Program-made: the position numbers and the translations under genes
The notes under the pieces: model-generated
What the model was told of the DNA's origin: nothing
The model's input: only the letters and a program-made list of their open reading frames with translations
The model's database searches: none
Shown here: positions 1-8,981 of the stretch, one piece after another
Position numbering within the stretch: the first letter of the stretch is position 1
How the letters are laid out: every line of letters begins with the position of its first letter
Source of the DNA: Deltaproteobacteria bacterium
GTDB lineage: Bacteria; Myxococcota_A; UBA9160; UBA4427
NCBI GenBank assembly: GCA_029261835.1
Contig: JAJDAO010000075.1
Location: forward strand, 124,001-188,000
Direction of reading: 5' to 3'
Length of the DNA: 64,000 nt

Positions 1-1
1 A

Positions 2-1351
2 GCGCGACACCAGGCGGATCTGATCACGCTGCTGCCCGAGCAGATCGCGCGGGTGGACTGGAGCGTCGAGCAGCTGCGGGCAGAGCGAGAGCGCGGCCTG
101 CGCGAGCTCTTGAGGGCTGCCAAGGTCGGTTCGCCGTGGCATCGAGAGCGGTTGGCGCATGTCGATCCGGACGCCTTCACGGAGGAACAGCTCGGCGAGC
201 TGCCCGCCATGACCAAGGACGACCTCATGGCTCACTGGGACGATGTCGTCACGGACAGACGTCTCAGCCTGGTGTCGGTCGAGAACTTCATGGAGTCGCT
301 CACGAGTGACGCATATCTGCACGATGTCTACCACGTTGTCGCTTCCGGGGGGTCCAGCGGTCGGCGGGGTGTGTTCGCGTACGGCTGGGAGGCCTGGGCG
401 CAGTGCTGTGTGGGTCTCGCTCGGCTGGCGTTGCGCGACCTGAGCAAAGACTCCGAGACCGTGACGGCCCCCATCGTGACGGCTGTGGTGGGAGCCGACA
501 AGCCGACGCACATGACGAGCGCGCTGGCCAAGACCTTCTCCACTCCGACCATCTCGACTCATCGCTTCCCCATCACGCTGCCACTGCGCGAGCTCGTGGC
601 CGGCCTGAACGCAGCGCAGCCGACGATGTTGGTGCCATACGCATCCGCGATCCCGATGCTGGCGCACGAGGCCGAGGCGGGACGCCTCACGATCTCCCCG
701 CTCCGGATCAGCTGCACCTCCGAGCCGCTCCTGCCCGAGATTCGGCAGCTCGCCGAGCGGACCTGGGGCGCGCCCGTGGGCAATATGTGGGGTACGACGG
801 AGGGCGGCCCGACGGGCGTGTCGTGTGCGCTGGGTACGGGCATGCACCTGAGCGACGACCTGCTGATCATCGAGCCCGTGGACGAGGTCGGTCGCCCGGT
901 GTTGCCCGGCCAGCGCTCGGCCAAGCTCTACCTCACCAACCTCTACAACCCCACCACTCCGCTGATTCGCTACGAGGTGACGGACGAGGTGACGGTGCTC
1001 GACGAGCCGTGTCCCTGCGGCTCGCTCCATACGCGCGTCGCGGACATCCAGGGACGGCAGGACGATTGCTTCGCCTACGCGGATGTCATCGTGCACCCGA
1101 TTGTCTTTCGCTCGCCCCTGAGCCGCCAGCGCGGGGTCGCGGAGTATCAGGTGCGACAGACCGCGCGCGGCGCAGACATCGCCGTTCGCACCGTCGGCGA
1201 GATAGACGTTCCGGTGTTGCGGCGGGAGGTGGCGGACGGGCTGGCCGAGCTGGGACTGGCGGACGCGGAGATCTCCATCCTGCCGGTGGATGGCTTTGAA
1301 CGACAGGGAGTGGGCAAGCTCAAGCGGTTTTTGCCACTGTCGTCCGCGTAG
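2..1351 (+). CDS. PaaK-like phenylacetate-CoA ligase family protein, 5' end missing
   Basis: Adenylate-forming enzyme of the phenylacetate-CoA ligase type, which activates a carboxylic acid with ATP and loads it on CoA. The frame is open to the left edge, so the gene starts outside the window; a GTG at 53 is internal by family comparison, because the W-S-x-E-x-L segment normally lies some tens of residues in. Visible motifs are the phosphate loop SGGSSGRRG, the adenine motif MWGTTEGG, the cysteine pair PCPCGS and the terminal catalytic lysine region GVGKLKRF. The acid substrate cannot be read from the sequence. It is convergent with the next gene. Confidence 0.8.
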   Translation, partial: ARHQADLITLLPEQIARVDWSVEQLRAERERGLRELLRAAKVGSPWHRERLAHVDPDAFTEEQLGELPAMTKDDLMAHWDDVVTDRRLSLVSVENFMESLTSDAYLHDVYHVVASGGSSGRRGVFAYGWEAWAQCCVGLARLALRDLSKDSETVTAPIVTAVVGADKPTHMTSALAKTFSTPTISTHRFPITLPLRELVAGLNAAQPTMLVPYASAIPMLAHEAEAGRLTISPLRISCTSEPLLPEIRQLAERTWGAPVGNMWGTTEGGPTGVSCALGTGMHLSDDLLIIEPVDEVGRPVLPGQRSAKLYLTNLYNPTTPLIRYEVTDEVTVLDEPCPCGSLHTRVADIQGRQDDCFAYADVIVHPIVFRSPLSRQRGVAEYQVRQTARGADIAVRTVGEIDVPVLRREVADGLAELGLADAEISILPVDGFERQGVGKLKRFLPLSSA

Positions 1352-1421
1352 GGGCAAGTGCGAGTGGGAACCGTGGCTCCGTGGAACACACGCCACGCAT
1401 CTCGTCACAAAGAGCTGGCTG

Positions 1422-2171
1422 CTACGCAGAGTCTCGAGCTCTACCGCTCGCCGGGACGCCCTGCTCGGGCGCTGGAATCAGGTCGGCGAACACGAAGCCC
1501 TCTCGCTCCACGACCGCTCCCGCGCTCACGGCGATTGGCGCGCCGAACATCGGTCCGTCGTACGCGAAGGTGTGGAACTCACCGTTCTCGCCGCAGGGGT
1601 CGACGTCCCCGGCGAGTTCCCCCAAGAGCGAGTCGTCGAATTCGCGCCCGACGAGCTCGCGCGAGCAGAGCCGTGGATCCACGCATGTCAATCGGGCGCG
1701 AAGCCCCGCGCCGATCATCTCGTGGGCGAGTGACGCCGTGTCGCATCCCCACAGAGGGAAGACGCTTGCCAGCCCGGCGGCTCCGACGAGGCGTTCTCGG
1801 TACTCACGGACGTCGGGCAGGTAGAGGTCGCCGAAGGCGACGGCGACGACGTCCCCGGATGCCGCTTCGCGCAGGGCGTGTGCGAAGGCCGACTCGTAGG
1901 CCGCGTTCGTGCAAGGGTGCGGGATCGACACGATGTGGAGTGGCAGACCGACGGCGCTTGCCTGGGCCTGAAGTAGCCGTATGCGTGTCGCGTGCATGGC
2001 CACGCGGCGATGTGTCACGTTTACCGTCGTGACGAGACCACACACTTGGTAGCGCGGATCTCGCCGCAGGACGTGCAGCGCCCAGGCGCTGTCCTTGCCC
2101 GTGCTCCACGACAAGAGGAGCTTATGTCGCCCGTGCATCGCCACCCGCTCACCGGCAGCATCGGCGGTCAC
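1422..2171 (-). CDS. PP-loop ATP pyrophosphatase, diphthine-ammonia ligase (DUF71/Dph6) family
   Basis: The N-terminus carries the PP-loop LSWSTGKDSAWAL that binds ATP and adenylates a substrate; the rest fits the DUF71/Dph6 fold, with motifs such as AFGDLYLPDVREYRE and GENGEFHTF. Bacteria lack diphthamide, so the amidated substrate is unknown. I chose GTG 2171 because GGAGG lies 8 nt upstream (2180-2184); ATG 2138 is the alternative and has no good ribosome site. It lies 109 nt downstream of the radical SAM gene on the same strand and may be co-transcribed. The length, 249 aa, is normal for the family. Confidence 0.8.
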   Translation of the reverse strand: MTADAAGERVAMHGRHKLLLSWSTGKDSAWALHVLRRDPRYQVCGLVTTVNVTHRRVAMHATRIRLLQAQASAVGLPLHIVSIPHPCTNAAYESAFAHALREAASGDVVAVAFGDLYLPDVREYRERLVGAAGLASVFPLWGCDTASLAHEMIGAGLRARLTCVDPRLCSRELVGREFDDSLLGELAGDVDPCGENGEFHTFAYDGPMFGAPIAVSAGAVVEREGFVFADLIPAPEQGVPASGRARDSA

Positions 2172-2280
2172 GAGCCATGCCTCCGGGCGTAGCCGAAGCT
2201 GCGCAGCCGCTCGATACGCTGCGAGCGATGCCCGGCATCGGGATCGCTGGCTGGGGCGCGGAAACTCCGTGCCCGGCGGC

Positions 2281-3843
2281 TCATTCCGACCAGGCGAAGC
2301 GCGCGCCCTCGGGCGCATCGCGCCGCACCAGGGCTCCCAGCGCGAGCACGCGATCCAGCTCGGTGTCGGCGAAATCGGCCGCCGCTCCCGTGGCCTGGAC
2401 GACGGCTGACTTCAGCTCGGCGAGGGGATCGACCCGGAAGGCAGGCAGTGCCTCGATCACGTCGCCATGCAGGAGCTTCCAGAGCAGCGACTGCCGCCGC
2501 CGCCGCTCGTAGCGCTCCTTCTCATAGCCCTCGAGCCGGTCGTTGGCCCACAGCCAATCCTGGTATTCGAGGTAGCGCTGCAGCTTCTGCTCCTGGGCAT
2601 CGGCAACCTCCTGGATCACGCCCGGCGCGGCCCGCTCGGTGCGCGTGACGACGTGGTTTGCGTCGTATCGGGTCCAGTCGTTCGAGAGGATCTCGATGCC
2701 GTAGTCCGCCGCACGCTCGCGCACCTCGGTCCCGGGGAAGGGCGCCAGGATGTGAAACCCAATCAGCGAACCGAACTCTTCGTGCAGCTCGTTGGCGAAG
2801 TCGAGCGTCTGCTGCAGCGTCTCCGCGCTCTCACCCGGTAGCCCGATGATGAAGGAAGCCAGCGCGCTGATACCCGCGGACTGGGTCATGCGCATGGCCT
2901 CCCTCACGTTCTGCAGGTCCGACTTCTTGTTCACCAGATCGAGAATCTCCTGGTTGCCGCTCTCCACGCCGAAGCAGACCCCCTGGCAGCCGGCGCGCGC
3001 CATCGTCTCGACGATCTCGGGGGTGATGGTGTCCACCCGCGAGAAGGCGTTCCAGCGCACGCCCGTCTGGCGGCGGATCAGCTCCCCGCAGACCGCCAGG
3101 AAGTGTTTTCGGTTGAGCGTGAACAGCTCGTCCTCGATGGCGATCTCGTTGAAGCCCAGGCTCGCCAGCTGCTCGATCTCGTCGACACAGCGGTTGGGTG
3201 TGCGGTAGCGCACTCGCCGGCCGGTCCAAGCCGACGCGGAGCAGAAGATGCACGAGTAGGGACAGCCGCGACTGGTCAGAACGCTGGCGTGCGCGTCGAA
3301 GGCGAGGTAGCGCGCGAGCGGAAGCAGGTCGCGCGCCGGCGTTGCCAGGCGGTCGAGTTCGGGCTCTGCCGGTCGCGGCAGCGTGCAGACCACGCTCTCA
3401 CCGTCTCGCAGGGCGAGACCGCGAACGTCGCGCAGGTCCATCCTGCCCTCGAGCGCCCACGCGAGCTCCACCATCGTGCGCTCACCCTCGCCAATTCCGA
3501 TGAAGTCGAGGGCGGGCAGGTCCCGAAAGGACCCCTCGATCTCGAATGAGACGTGCGGGCCGCCCATCGCGATCGGCACCCGCTCGTCGCACGCCCGTAC
3601 CTGCCGGGCGATCGATGAGGCGTTGTGGTGATTGAGCGTGATCGAGGTGATCCCCACCAGCTGGGGCCGGAAGCGCTGCATGCGCCGCTCGATCTTCTCG
3701 GGCGTCGTGTGTGCCAGGAGCAGGTCCAGCACCTCGACCTCGTGACCCGCCGCGCGCAGCGCGGCTGCCAGGGAGGGAATGGTCACGAGCAGGCGCGGAA
3801 CTTCTTCAAAAGGGTACGAGGGATTCACGAGCAGAACGCGCAT
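2281..3843 (-). CDS. B12-binding domain radical SAM protein
   Basis: 520 aa. Residues 1-130 form a cobalamin-binding Rossmann domain (MRVLLVNPSYPF start, MGGPHVSFEIEG), followed by the radical SAM core with the 4Fe-4S cysteines C194, C198 and C201 in CPYSCIFC. The layout is that of the BchE/P-methylase-like class that uses methylcobalamin and SAM for methylation or ring chemistry. The ATG at 3843 follows GGGAGG by 4 nt; an in-frame GTG at 3864 is less likely. No pathway partner nearby fixes the substrate; the PP-loop ATPase downstream is the only same-strand neighbour. Confidence 0.88.
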   Translation of the reverse strand: MRVLLVNPSYPFEEVPRLLVTIPSLAAALRAAGHEVEVLDLLLAHTTPEKIERRMQRFRPQLVGITSITLNHHNASSIARQVRACDERVPIAMGGPHVSFEIEGSFRDLPALDFIGIGEGERTMVELAWALEGRMDLRDVRGLALRDGESVVCTLPRPAEPELDRLATPARDLLPLARYLAFDAHASVLTSRGCPYSCIFCSASAWTGRRVRYRTPNRCVDEIEQLASLGFNEIAIEDELFTLNRKHFLAVCGELIRRQTGVRWNAFSRVDTITPEIVETMARAGCQGVCFGVESGNQEILDLVNKKSDLQNVREAMRMTQSAGISALASFIIGLPGESAETLQQTLDFANELHEEFGSLIGFHILAPFPGTEVRERAADYGIEILSNDWTRYDANHVVTRTERAAPGVIQEVADAQEQKLQRYLEYQDWLWANDRLEGYEKERYERRRRQSLLWKLLHGDVIEALPAFRVDPLAELKSAVVQATGAAADFADTELDRVLALGALVRRDAPEGARFAWSE

Positions 3844-3998
3844 GCAGCCTCCCGCCGGAGACACGCGATTGCCTCTGCCCGGCGCCGCATTCTATCTGTG
3901 TCCGGCAGCGGAAGCCACCGGTCGCAGGGCGACGCAGCGCGAGCGCTGCGGGAGGCGGCGGTTCATCGGCTCTGACCGAGTGAATCGGGCTCCGCGGA

Positions 3999-4436
3999 TC
4001 AGGCCTCTTCCTCGGGAAGGTATTCGTTGAACATCCTGCCGAGCTCGTCGTCGGTGCGGGCCGGAACGTTGTAGTAGGTGCGGATCAGCACCGAACCGTC
4101 GGACTCGAAGCGATAGGTTTCGATGCTCAGCCCGACGGTTGTCTCGCCGTCGGTCGTGATATGGTTTTCCAGCAGCCAGGCGACCTCGTTTCCGTTGAAG
4201 AAGAGGGCGCCATCCTGGACCTTGAAGCGCACGGCCTTGTTGAACAGATCCCACGAGTCGGACCAGCACTGCTCGCCGCCCTTCTTCTCGGGAGTGCCCA
4301 CCGGGTCGAGCATGCGAACGTCTCCCGGCGCCACCTTGCGCCAGTTTTCGAGCCAGGCCTCCTTGTCGCCAGCGTTCCACAGGGCGATGTAGTTCTCGGC
4401 CCAGTTCTGGAGTTCCTTCCTGCTCGGCGTTCCCAC
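3999..4436 (-). CDS. NTF2-like / SnoaL-like small protein
   Basis: 145 aa with the pattern of the nuclear transport factor 2 superfamily: an N-terminal helix (ELQNWAENYIALWNAGDKEAWLENW), then alternating strands and a tryptophan- and tyrosine-rich cone. Members are ligand-binding folds or small isomerases and hydrolases; nothing here fixes the activity. GTG 4436 is chosen because AAGGAGG (4445-4451) lies 8 nt upstream. An open frame reaching 4970 overlaps the divergent gene's control region and is not credible. It lies 155 nt upstream of the radical SAM gene. Confidence 0.72.
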   Translation of the reverse strand: MGTPSRKELQNWAENYIALWNAGDKEAWLENWRKVAPGDVRMLDPVGTPEKKGGEQCWSDSWDLFNKAVRFKVQDGALFFNGNEVAWLLENHITTDGETTVGLSIETYRFESDGSVLIRTYYNVPARTDDELGRMFNEYLPEEEA

Positions 4437-4676
4437 CGGGTCATCCTCCTTAGGGTCCTGCTGATGCCAGCCTGCCCGACAGGCGACTCGTGGAGATCTC
4501 GCTATGGACTGTAGGTCATCGAAGCATCTCGGACAGACGATGGTCTTCGCCGAGAGACGAGGGCTGGAGCTTGACCACGTTCTTCTACCGAGCGCCCACC
4601 GCCCCCCCATCCCATCATGATGCTTGCCCATCGGGGGTGTTCGCGGCTGTGGGGTGCTGTGTATCCTGTAATCGTG

Positions 4677-5717
4677 ATGTGTCCCGTCGTAGTGGACCCC
4701 CTCGGAGTGACGATTCGCGAGCTCGAGCCCGGTGACGTGCCGAGCCTCGTGCGCTGTGTCGTCCGCTGCTACGGCGAAAGTTACCCGTACCGCGCATTCT
4801 ACGACGCCGACGAGATCCGCCTGCTGCTGAGCCGCGAACTGCTCCATTCGGCCGTTGCCGTGGACCGGCAGGGCGAGGTCATCGCACACCTCGGCACTGT
4901 GCTCGAGCGTCGTGGGAGTCGAACTGGAGACATGGTGCTGGGAATCGTGGATTCTCGCTTTCGAGGCCACGCCCTGTCCGTCCGTGTGGGAGTCGTGCTG
5001 GCCCAGGAGTTCCAGCGCCTGGCTCTGATCGGCCTATATCTGTACGCCACCACCGCGCACGCCATCAGTCAGAAGCTGACCCTCGCGACCGGCAGCATCG
5101 AGACGGGGGTGCTGCTGGGCTACCTGCCCGAGGCGACGTCATCCATGCAGCAACCGACCCATTCGCTGGGTTGGAGGATCCCCTCGATCATGCTCTACCT
5201 GCCGCTCGCAGAGGCACCGGCCCGCACGGTCTACGTCCCCAAGCGCTATCGGGATCTCACCAGCGAGATCTATGCGCGCGCCGGGCTCGAACGGCAGCCC
5301 ATCGAGGTGGGCTCGGGTCTCTCGTGTGCGCCGACTCGCCTTCGGTCGCTCCTGGACACGTCGCGCAGTCTGGCTCGGGTCGTCGTAGAACGGGCGGGAA
5401 GGGATCTCGTCTCTGCTGTGAGGCAGGGGCTTCGGGACGTCGGATCGAACACCGCAGACATCGCCCACGTCGACCTTCAGCTCTCCGATCCAGCGACGCC
5501 GGAGAGTGTGGAGATGCTCCGTGAGCTGGGCTTCTTCTTCGGAGGCGTCCTGCCCGAGCTTCGCGACGGCGACGTAATCCGACTTCAATCCGCGAGGGAG
5601 GGGCTGCTCGATCGCAGTGCCATCGCGGTGGTTTCGGAGGTGAGCGAGCGTCTCCTCGACTTTGTGCTCGCCGATCGGGAAGCGGCTCTCACGACGTTGA
5701 GTCGAACATCGAGATAG
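4677..5717 (+). CDS. GNAT-superfamily acetyltransferase-like protein with two lobes
   Basis: About 346 aa. The N-terminal half reads as a GNAT fold (VTIRELEPGDVPSLVRCVVRCYGESYP, then an acetyl-CoA-binding-like segment near GIVDSRFRGHALSVRVG). The C-terminal half has a second GNAT-like closing motif, LRELGFFFGGVLPELRDGD. Such two-lobed proteins occur beside anti-sigma and serine-kinase regulators, but no partner is visible here. The start is uncertain: ATG 4677 has no clear ribosome site, and GTG 4692 or 4707 are possible. A TATCCT box just upstream would allow a leaderless mRNA. Acceptor substrate unknown. Confidence 0.6.
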   Translation: MCPVVVDPLGVTIRELEPGDVPSLVRCVVRCYGESYPYRAFYDADEIRLLLSRELLHSAVAVDRQGEVIAHLGTVLERRGSRTGDMVLGIVDSRFRGHALSVRVGVVLAQEFQRLALIGLYLYATTAHAISQKLTLATGSIETGVLLGYLPEATSSMQQPTHSLGWRIPSIMLYLPLAEAPARTVYVPKRYRDLTSEIYARAGLERQPIEVGSGLSCAPTRLRSLLDTSRSLARVVVERAGRDLVSAVRQGLRDVGSNTADIAHVDLQLSDPATPESVEMLRELGFFFGGVLPELRDGDVIRLQSAREGLLDRSAIAVVSEVSERLLDFVLADREAALTTLSRTSR

Positions 5718-5826
5718 TTGGCGAACTCCTGGGATAGGACACTAGCTGCCCGATGTTCTTGTAGACTGGTACTCGCGACGGACGATTGGAGAGTGAGCAC
5801 GGCATAGAGACCGGGGAGAAGCGCGC

Positions 5827-6309
5827 ATGGACCAGATACCCGCCATTCACATGGTGTCGACAATGCACCTCTGTCTGGTGGCAGCCTTCCTGGGGGTGTA
5901 CGCGTGTGAGACCATCGTCGAGGGATCTCACGCCAGAGACGAGTTGCATCCAACGGCGATTCGCATGCACTTCTTGATCGACATCTTCCTGGAGATCCCC
6001 CTCATGATCGGCATCTTCGCAACGGGGGTCATCCTGTCCTTCCAGGTGGAAGACGTCACGACTCCCCACGCCTGGCTGATCGGCTGCGGCACGATCGTGG
6101 TCTTCTCGTGCATCTTCTGCTTCTTCCGGTTTGTGCGCACGCGAAGGCGCCTCTTGGACGGTGAGACCATCGATCACGCGCGGCTCGCTGCGATCCGAAG
6201 TCAGTTTGGCGTTGTCACCCTCGGCATCCTCACGCCTGCACTGGTTGTCGCCCTGGGCATCGGATTCTGGCTCGCACATCAAAGGGCGGTTGAAGCCTTC
6301 TGCCTTTGA
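5827..6309 (+). CDS. Four-helix membrane protein of unknown function
   Basis: 160 aa with four predicted membrane segments (roughly residues 9-30, 46-70, 82-102 and 126-148). Histidines sit at or near helix ends (H8, H14, H41, H48, H81), a layout seen in small membrane haem or metal proteins, though that is only suggestive. A GGAG 8 nt before the ATG supports the start. It is 109 nt downstream of the GNAT-like gene on the same strand. I do not recognise the family. Confidence 0.6.
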   Translation: MDQIPAIHMVSTMHLCLVAAFLGVYACETIVEGSHARDELHPTAIRMHFLIDIFLEIPLMIGIFATGVILSFQVEDVTTPHAWLIGCGTIVVFSCIFCFFRFVRTRRRLLDGETIDHARLAAIRSQFGVVTLGILTPALVVALGIGFWLAHQRAVEAFCL

Positions 6310-6428
6310 TCGCGTGCCGGTGGGGAAGCCGCGGAGTGGGCGCCGGAAGCCAACGGCAAATCGAGGCCAGAGGCCCGCCTCTCAGATGCGCTTGGCGTCG
6401 TGCCGCTCCTCGCGATCGCTGACGCCAG

Positions 6429-6467
6429 GCTGCCCGGCTCCCCCCAAGCTCTCGGGGGTCGGGCAGC
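6429..6467 (-). terminator. Strong hairpin downstream of the dehydrogenase remnant
   Basis: Arms GCTGCCCG (6429-6436) and CGGGCAGC (6460-6467) enclose a second pairing of C5 with G5. It lies 24 nt past the stop of the decayed minus-strand frame, where an intrinsic terminator would be expected. There is no long U tract on either side, so termination is inferred from position and stem strength. Confidence 0.4.
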
Positions 6468-6490
6468 TCTCTATGTGCACGTGTTGAAAG

Positions 6491-6620
6491 TCAGGTGGAT
6501 AGGTCGAGAAGGACCTTTCCGCGCTTGCCATGCTCTTCCAGTCGTTCGAGAGCAACAGCAACCTCAGCAAGTGTGTCGGTGCGCAGCGCTTCCTGCGCAC
6601 TGTTGGGTTGGCTCAGCCGC
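6491..6620 (-). pseudogene. C-terminal remnant of a medium-chain alcohol dehydrogenase/quinone reductase
   Basis: The minus-strand frame ends with LAEVAVALERLEEHGKRGKV followed by LLDLST, the usual closing helix and strand of MDR-family reductases (pattern A-x-x-x-L-E-x-G-x-x-x-G-K-V-V-L). Nothing upstream in any frame gives the rest of the enzyme: no GxGxxG cofactor fold and no zinc ligands are visible toward tkt. I read it as the last 30-40 codons of a gene whose body was lost, perhaps when tkt or its upstream region was joined here. Confidence 0.4.
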
Positions 6621-6935
6621 GGCTCCGGTGTGCCGGCGCTCTCCACCAGCGGACGGCCCAACGATGAGTTCGGCGGTTGTGATGCCCTCATATGTCCATT
6701 CCAGAGCCCCGGGGCGGGGCTGCCGGCGGTTCCGGGGATGGCCGCCCGCGCGGTCTGTCGTAAGGGCCGCGGGCTCACACGCTCGACTTCCCCGCGCGGA
6801 GATCGGGCGTCCCGATCGGGCCGTGCACGCGCCGCCTGTTCCCGTCTTCGGACATCGGTTGTAAGGTCTGCGGTGCCCGACCGCTGCCGGCCGATCTGGC
6901 CCTCGGTGAGGTCGACAGATGGACGGAGAATTGTG

Positions 6936-8981
6936 ATGCCCAGCGACTGCACCCCCCAGCTGCGTGAGCGTGTCGAGAACACGCTGCGCTTTCTCGCCGT
7001 CGACGCGGTCCAAAAGGCCAATAGCGGGCATCCCGGTGCGCCGATGGGACTGGCGGCTCCGGCTTTCGAACTCTTTGATCAGCACCTGCGCTTCGATCCG
7101 ACGAGTCCCGACTGGCCGCTGCGCGACCGCTTCGTGCTATCGGGCGGACACGCTTCGACGCTGCTCTACGGGTTGCTGCACCTCTTCGGCTACGACCTGC
7201 CGATGGAGCAGATCGAGCGTTTCCGTCAGCTCGGGTCGAAGACGCCCGGACATCCCGAGTACGGCCTGACGCCAGGTGTGGAGCTGACGACGGGGCCTCT
7301 CGGCCAGGGCTTTGCCCACGGCGTCGGGATGGCGCTGGCCGCGCGTATGACCCGCTCTCGCTTCGGGACTGGTGCCGACGGCCACCAGGGGGCGCCCGGG
7401 CAGCACTTCGTCTATGGCATCGCGGGCGACGGCGACATGATGGAGGGGCTCACGGCCGAGGCGGCGTCCCTGGCGGGGCACCTTGGCCTGGGGAATCTCA
7501 TCTATCTCTACGATGACAACCGCATCACGATCGACGGTGCGACCGGCATCAGCTTCAGCGAGGACGTGCAGCGGCGCTTCGAGGCCCAGGGCTGGCACGT
7601 GCAGGGGCCCATCGACGGACAGCAGGTGCTCGAGCTGCGCGCGGCCCTGGAGGCAGCCCGCGAGCAGGTCGACCGGCCGAGCCTGATCATTACGCGGACG
7701 GTGATCGGCCGCGGCAGCCCGGCGGTTGCGGGCAAGAACAAGGCGCATGGTGCGCCGCTTGGCGCCGAGGAGGTGAAGCGCGCCAAGCAGGCGGCGGGCT
7801 GGCCGCTCGCCCCGGAGTTCGTCGTGCCCGATGACGTGCGGGCCTACTGTGCGGCACGCATCGAGGCCAAGCGCGAGCAGCGCCGCGAGATCGATACGCG
7901 CCACCAGGCGTGGCGCGAGGCCAATCCGGAATGCGCCGAGGCCTGGGATGCGGCGCGAGATCGCAAGCTACCGGGAGACCTCGCTGAGCGGCTGGTCGAG
8001 GGCCTCGAAGACGTGGCCGATGCCACGCGAAACCACTCGGGTGCCGTGCTGCAAAAACTCTCTCAGCTCGTGCCGCATGTGGTGGGCGGCTCGGCGGACC
8101 TGGCCGGCTCTGCCGCGCCGCCGCTGCTCGCCGATGCCGGCGTGGTGGGACCGGCGGCCGGGGAGGGCGTCGACCCCTTCGCCGGGCGCAACATCCACTT
8201 CGGTGTGCGCGAGCACGCCATGGCGGCCATTACGAACGGCATCGCGCTCGACGGAACCTTCATCGCGTACTCGGGGACCTTCCTGATCTTCAGCGACTAC
8301 ATGCGTCCCGCGCTGCGCCTGGCGGCGTTGATGCGCGTGCGCTCGCTCTTCGTCTTCACGCACGATTCCTTCTTCGTCGGAGAAGACGGGCCGACGCATC
8401 AGCCGGTCGAGCAGCTCGACAGTCTGCGTCTCATCCCCGATCTGACCCTCTTTCGCCCGGCAGACGGCGTTGAGACCGCCATGGCGTATGCCTGGATCGT
8501 GCAAAGGGCCGAGGGGCCGGCTCTCCTCTCACTGAGTCGGCAGAAGCTCGCTGCGCTGGAGCGACCGGCGGGCTTCGAGCTGGAAGACATCTGGAAGGGG
8601 GCCTATCCGGTGCAGCCGGGCGAGGGCGAGCCGGACGTGGTGCTGATGGCCAGCGGCTCGGAAGTGGCGCTGGCGTGCCAGGCGGCAGCCCGGCTGGCAG
8701 CGTCAGGGGTGGTCGCCCGCGTGATCTCCGCGCCCTGTCTCGAGCTGTTCGCCGCGCAGCCCGAGAGCTACCAGCTCGCACTGGTGCCGAATGATGGCAC
8801 GCCCGTGGTCGCTATCGAGGCCGGGCGGGGCGAGAGCTTCCGGCGCTACGTCGGACGCGACGGCCTGATCCTCGGTGTTCAGGGCTTCGGGGCATCGGCC
8901 CCCGCCGCGGATCTGGCAGAAGAATTCGGCTTCACGCCGGAGCAGGTCGCCGAGCGCGTTCTCGCCAAGCTGCGCCTCTAG
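6936..8981 (+). CDS. tkt: Transketolase
   Basis: 681 aa, full family length. Thiamine-diphosphate enzyme of the non-oxidative pentose phosphate pathway that moves two-carbon ketol units between sugar phosphates. Visible: SGHPGAPMGLA near the N-terminus, the ThDP/metal motif GDGDMMEGLTAEAASLAGHL followed by YDDNRITIDG, the pyrimidine-domain segment THDSFFVGEDGPTHQPVEQL with the conserved donor histidines, and the C-terminal domain. ATG 6936 has GGAG 7 nt upstream; an in-frame GTG at 6495 would add 147 low-quality residues overlapping the remnant. The stop codon lies inside the palindrome shared with dnaE2. Confidence 0.96.
   Translation: MPSDCTPQLRERVENTLRFLAVDAVQKANSGHPGAPMGLAAPAFELFDQHLRFDPTSPDWPLRDRFVLSGGHASTLLYGLLHLFGYDLPMEQIERFRQLGSKTPGHPEYGLTPGVELTTGPLGQGFAHGVGMALAARMTRSRFGTGADGHQGAPGQHFVYGIAGDGDMMEGLTAEAASLAGHLGLGNLIYLYDDNRITIDGATGISFSEDVQRRFEAQGWHVQGPIDGQQVLELRAALEAAREQVDRPSLIITRTVIGRGSPAVAGKNKAHGAPLGAEEVKRAKQAAGWPLAPEFVVPDDVRAYCAARIEAKREQRREIDTRHQAWREANPECAEAWDAARDRKLPGDLAERLVEGLEDVADATRNHSGAVLQKLSQLVPHVVGGSADLAGSAAPPLLADAGVVGPAAGEGVDPFAGRNIHFGVREHAMAAITNGIALDGTFIAYSGTFLIFSDYMRPALRLAALMRVRSLFVFTHDSFFVGEDGPTHQPVEQLDSLRLIPDLTLFRPADGVETAMAYAWIVQRAEGPALLSLSRQKLAALERPAGFELEDIWKGAYPVQPGEGEPDVVLMASGSEVALACQAAARLAASGVVARVISAPCLELFAAQPESYQLALVPNDGTPVVAIEAGRGESFRRYVGRDGLILGVQGFGASAPAADLAEEFGFTPEQVAERVLAKLRL

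Larger units (their letters stand above)
6310..6935. other. 626-base gap: gene remnant, hairpin and tkt upstream region
   Basis: No intact gene is supported. The gap holds a C-terminal dehydrogenase remnant on the minus strand (6491-6620) with a strong hairpin behind it (6429-6467). The rest is GC-rich sequence leading to tkt, with GGAG 7 nt before its ATG. No clear sigma-70 promoter stands out. Confidence 0.5.

Noticed and set aside
403-1299. Open frame of 298 codons on the plus strand in another phase of the first gene
   Set aside because: It is a GC-rich shadow with arginine- and alanine-heavy composition and no family features; the PaaK-like frame explains the segment.
1352-1421. CGTGGC/GCCACG hairpin between the first two convergent genes
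   Set aside because: 6-bp stem with a 14-nt loop and no U tract; too weak to call.
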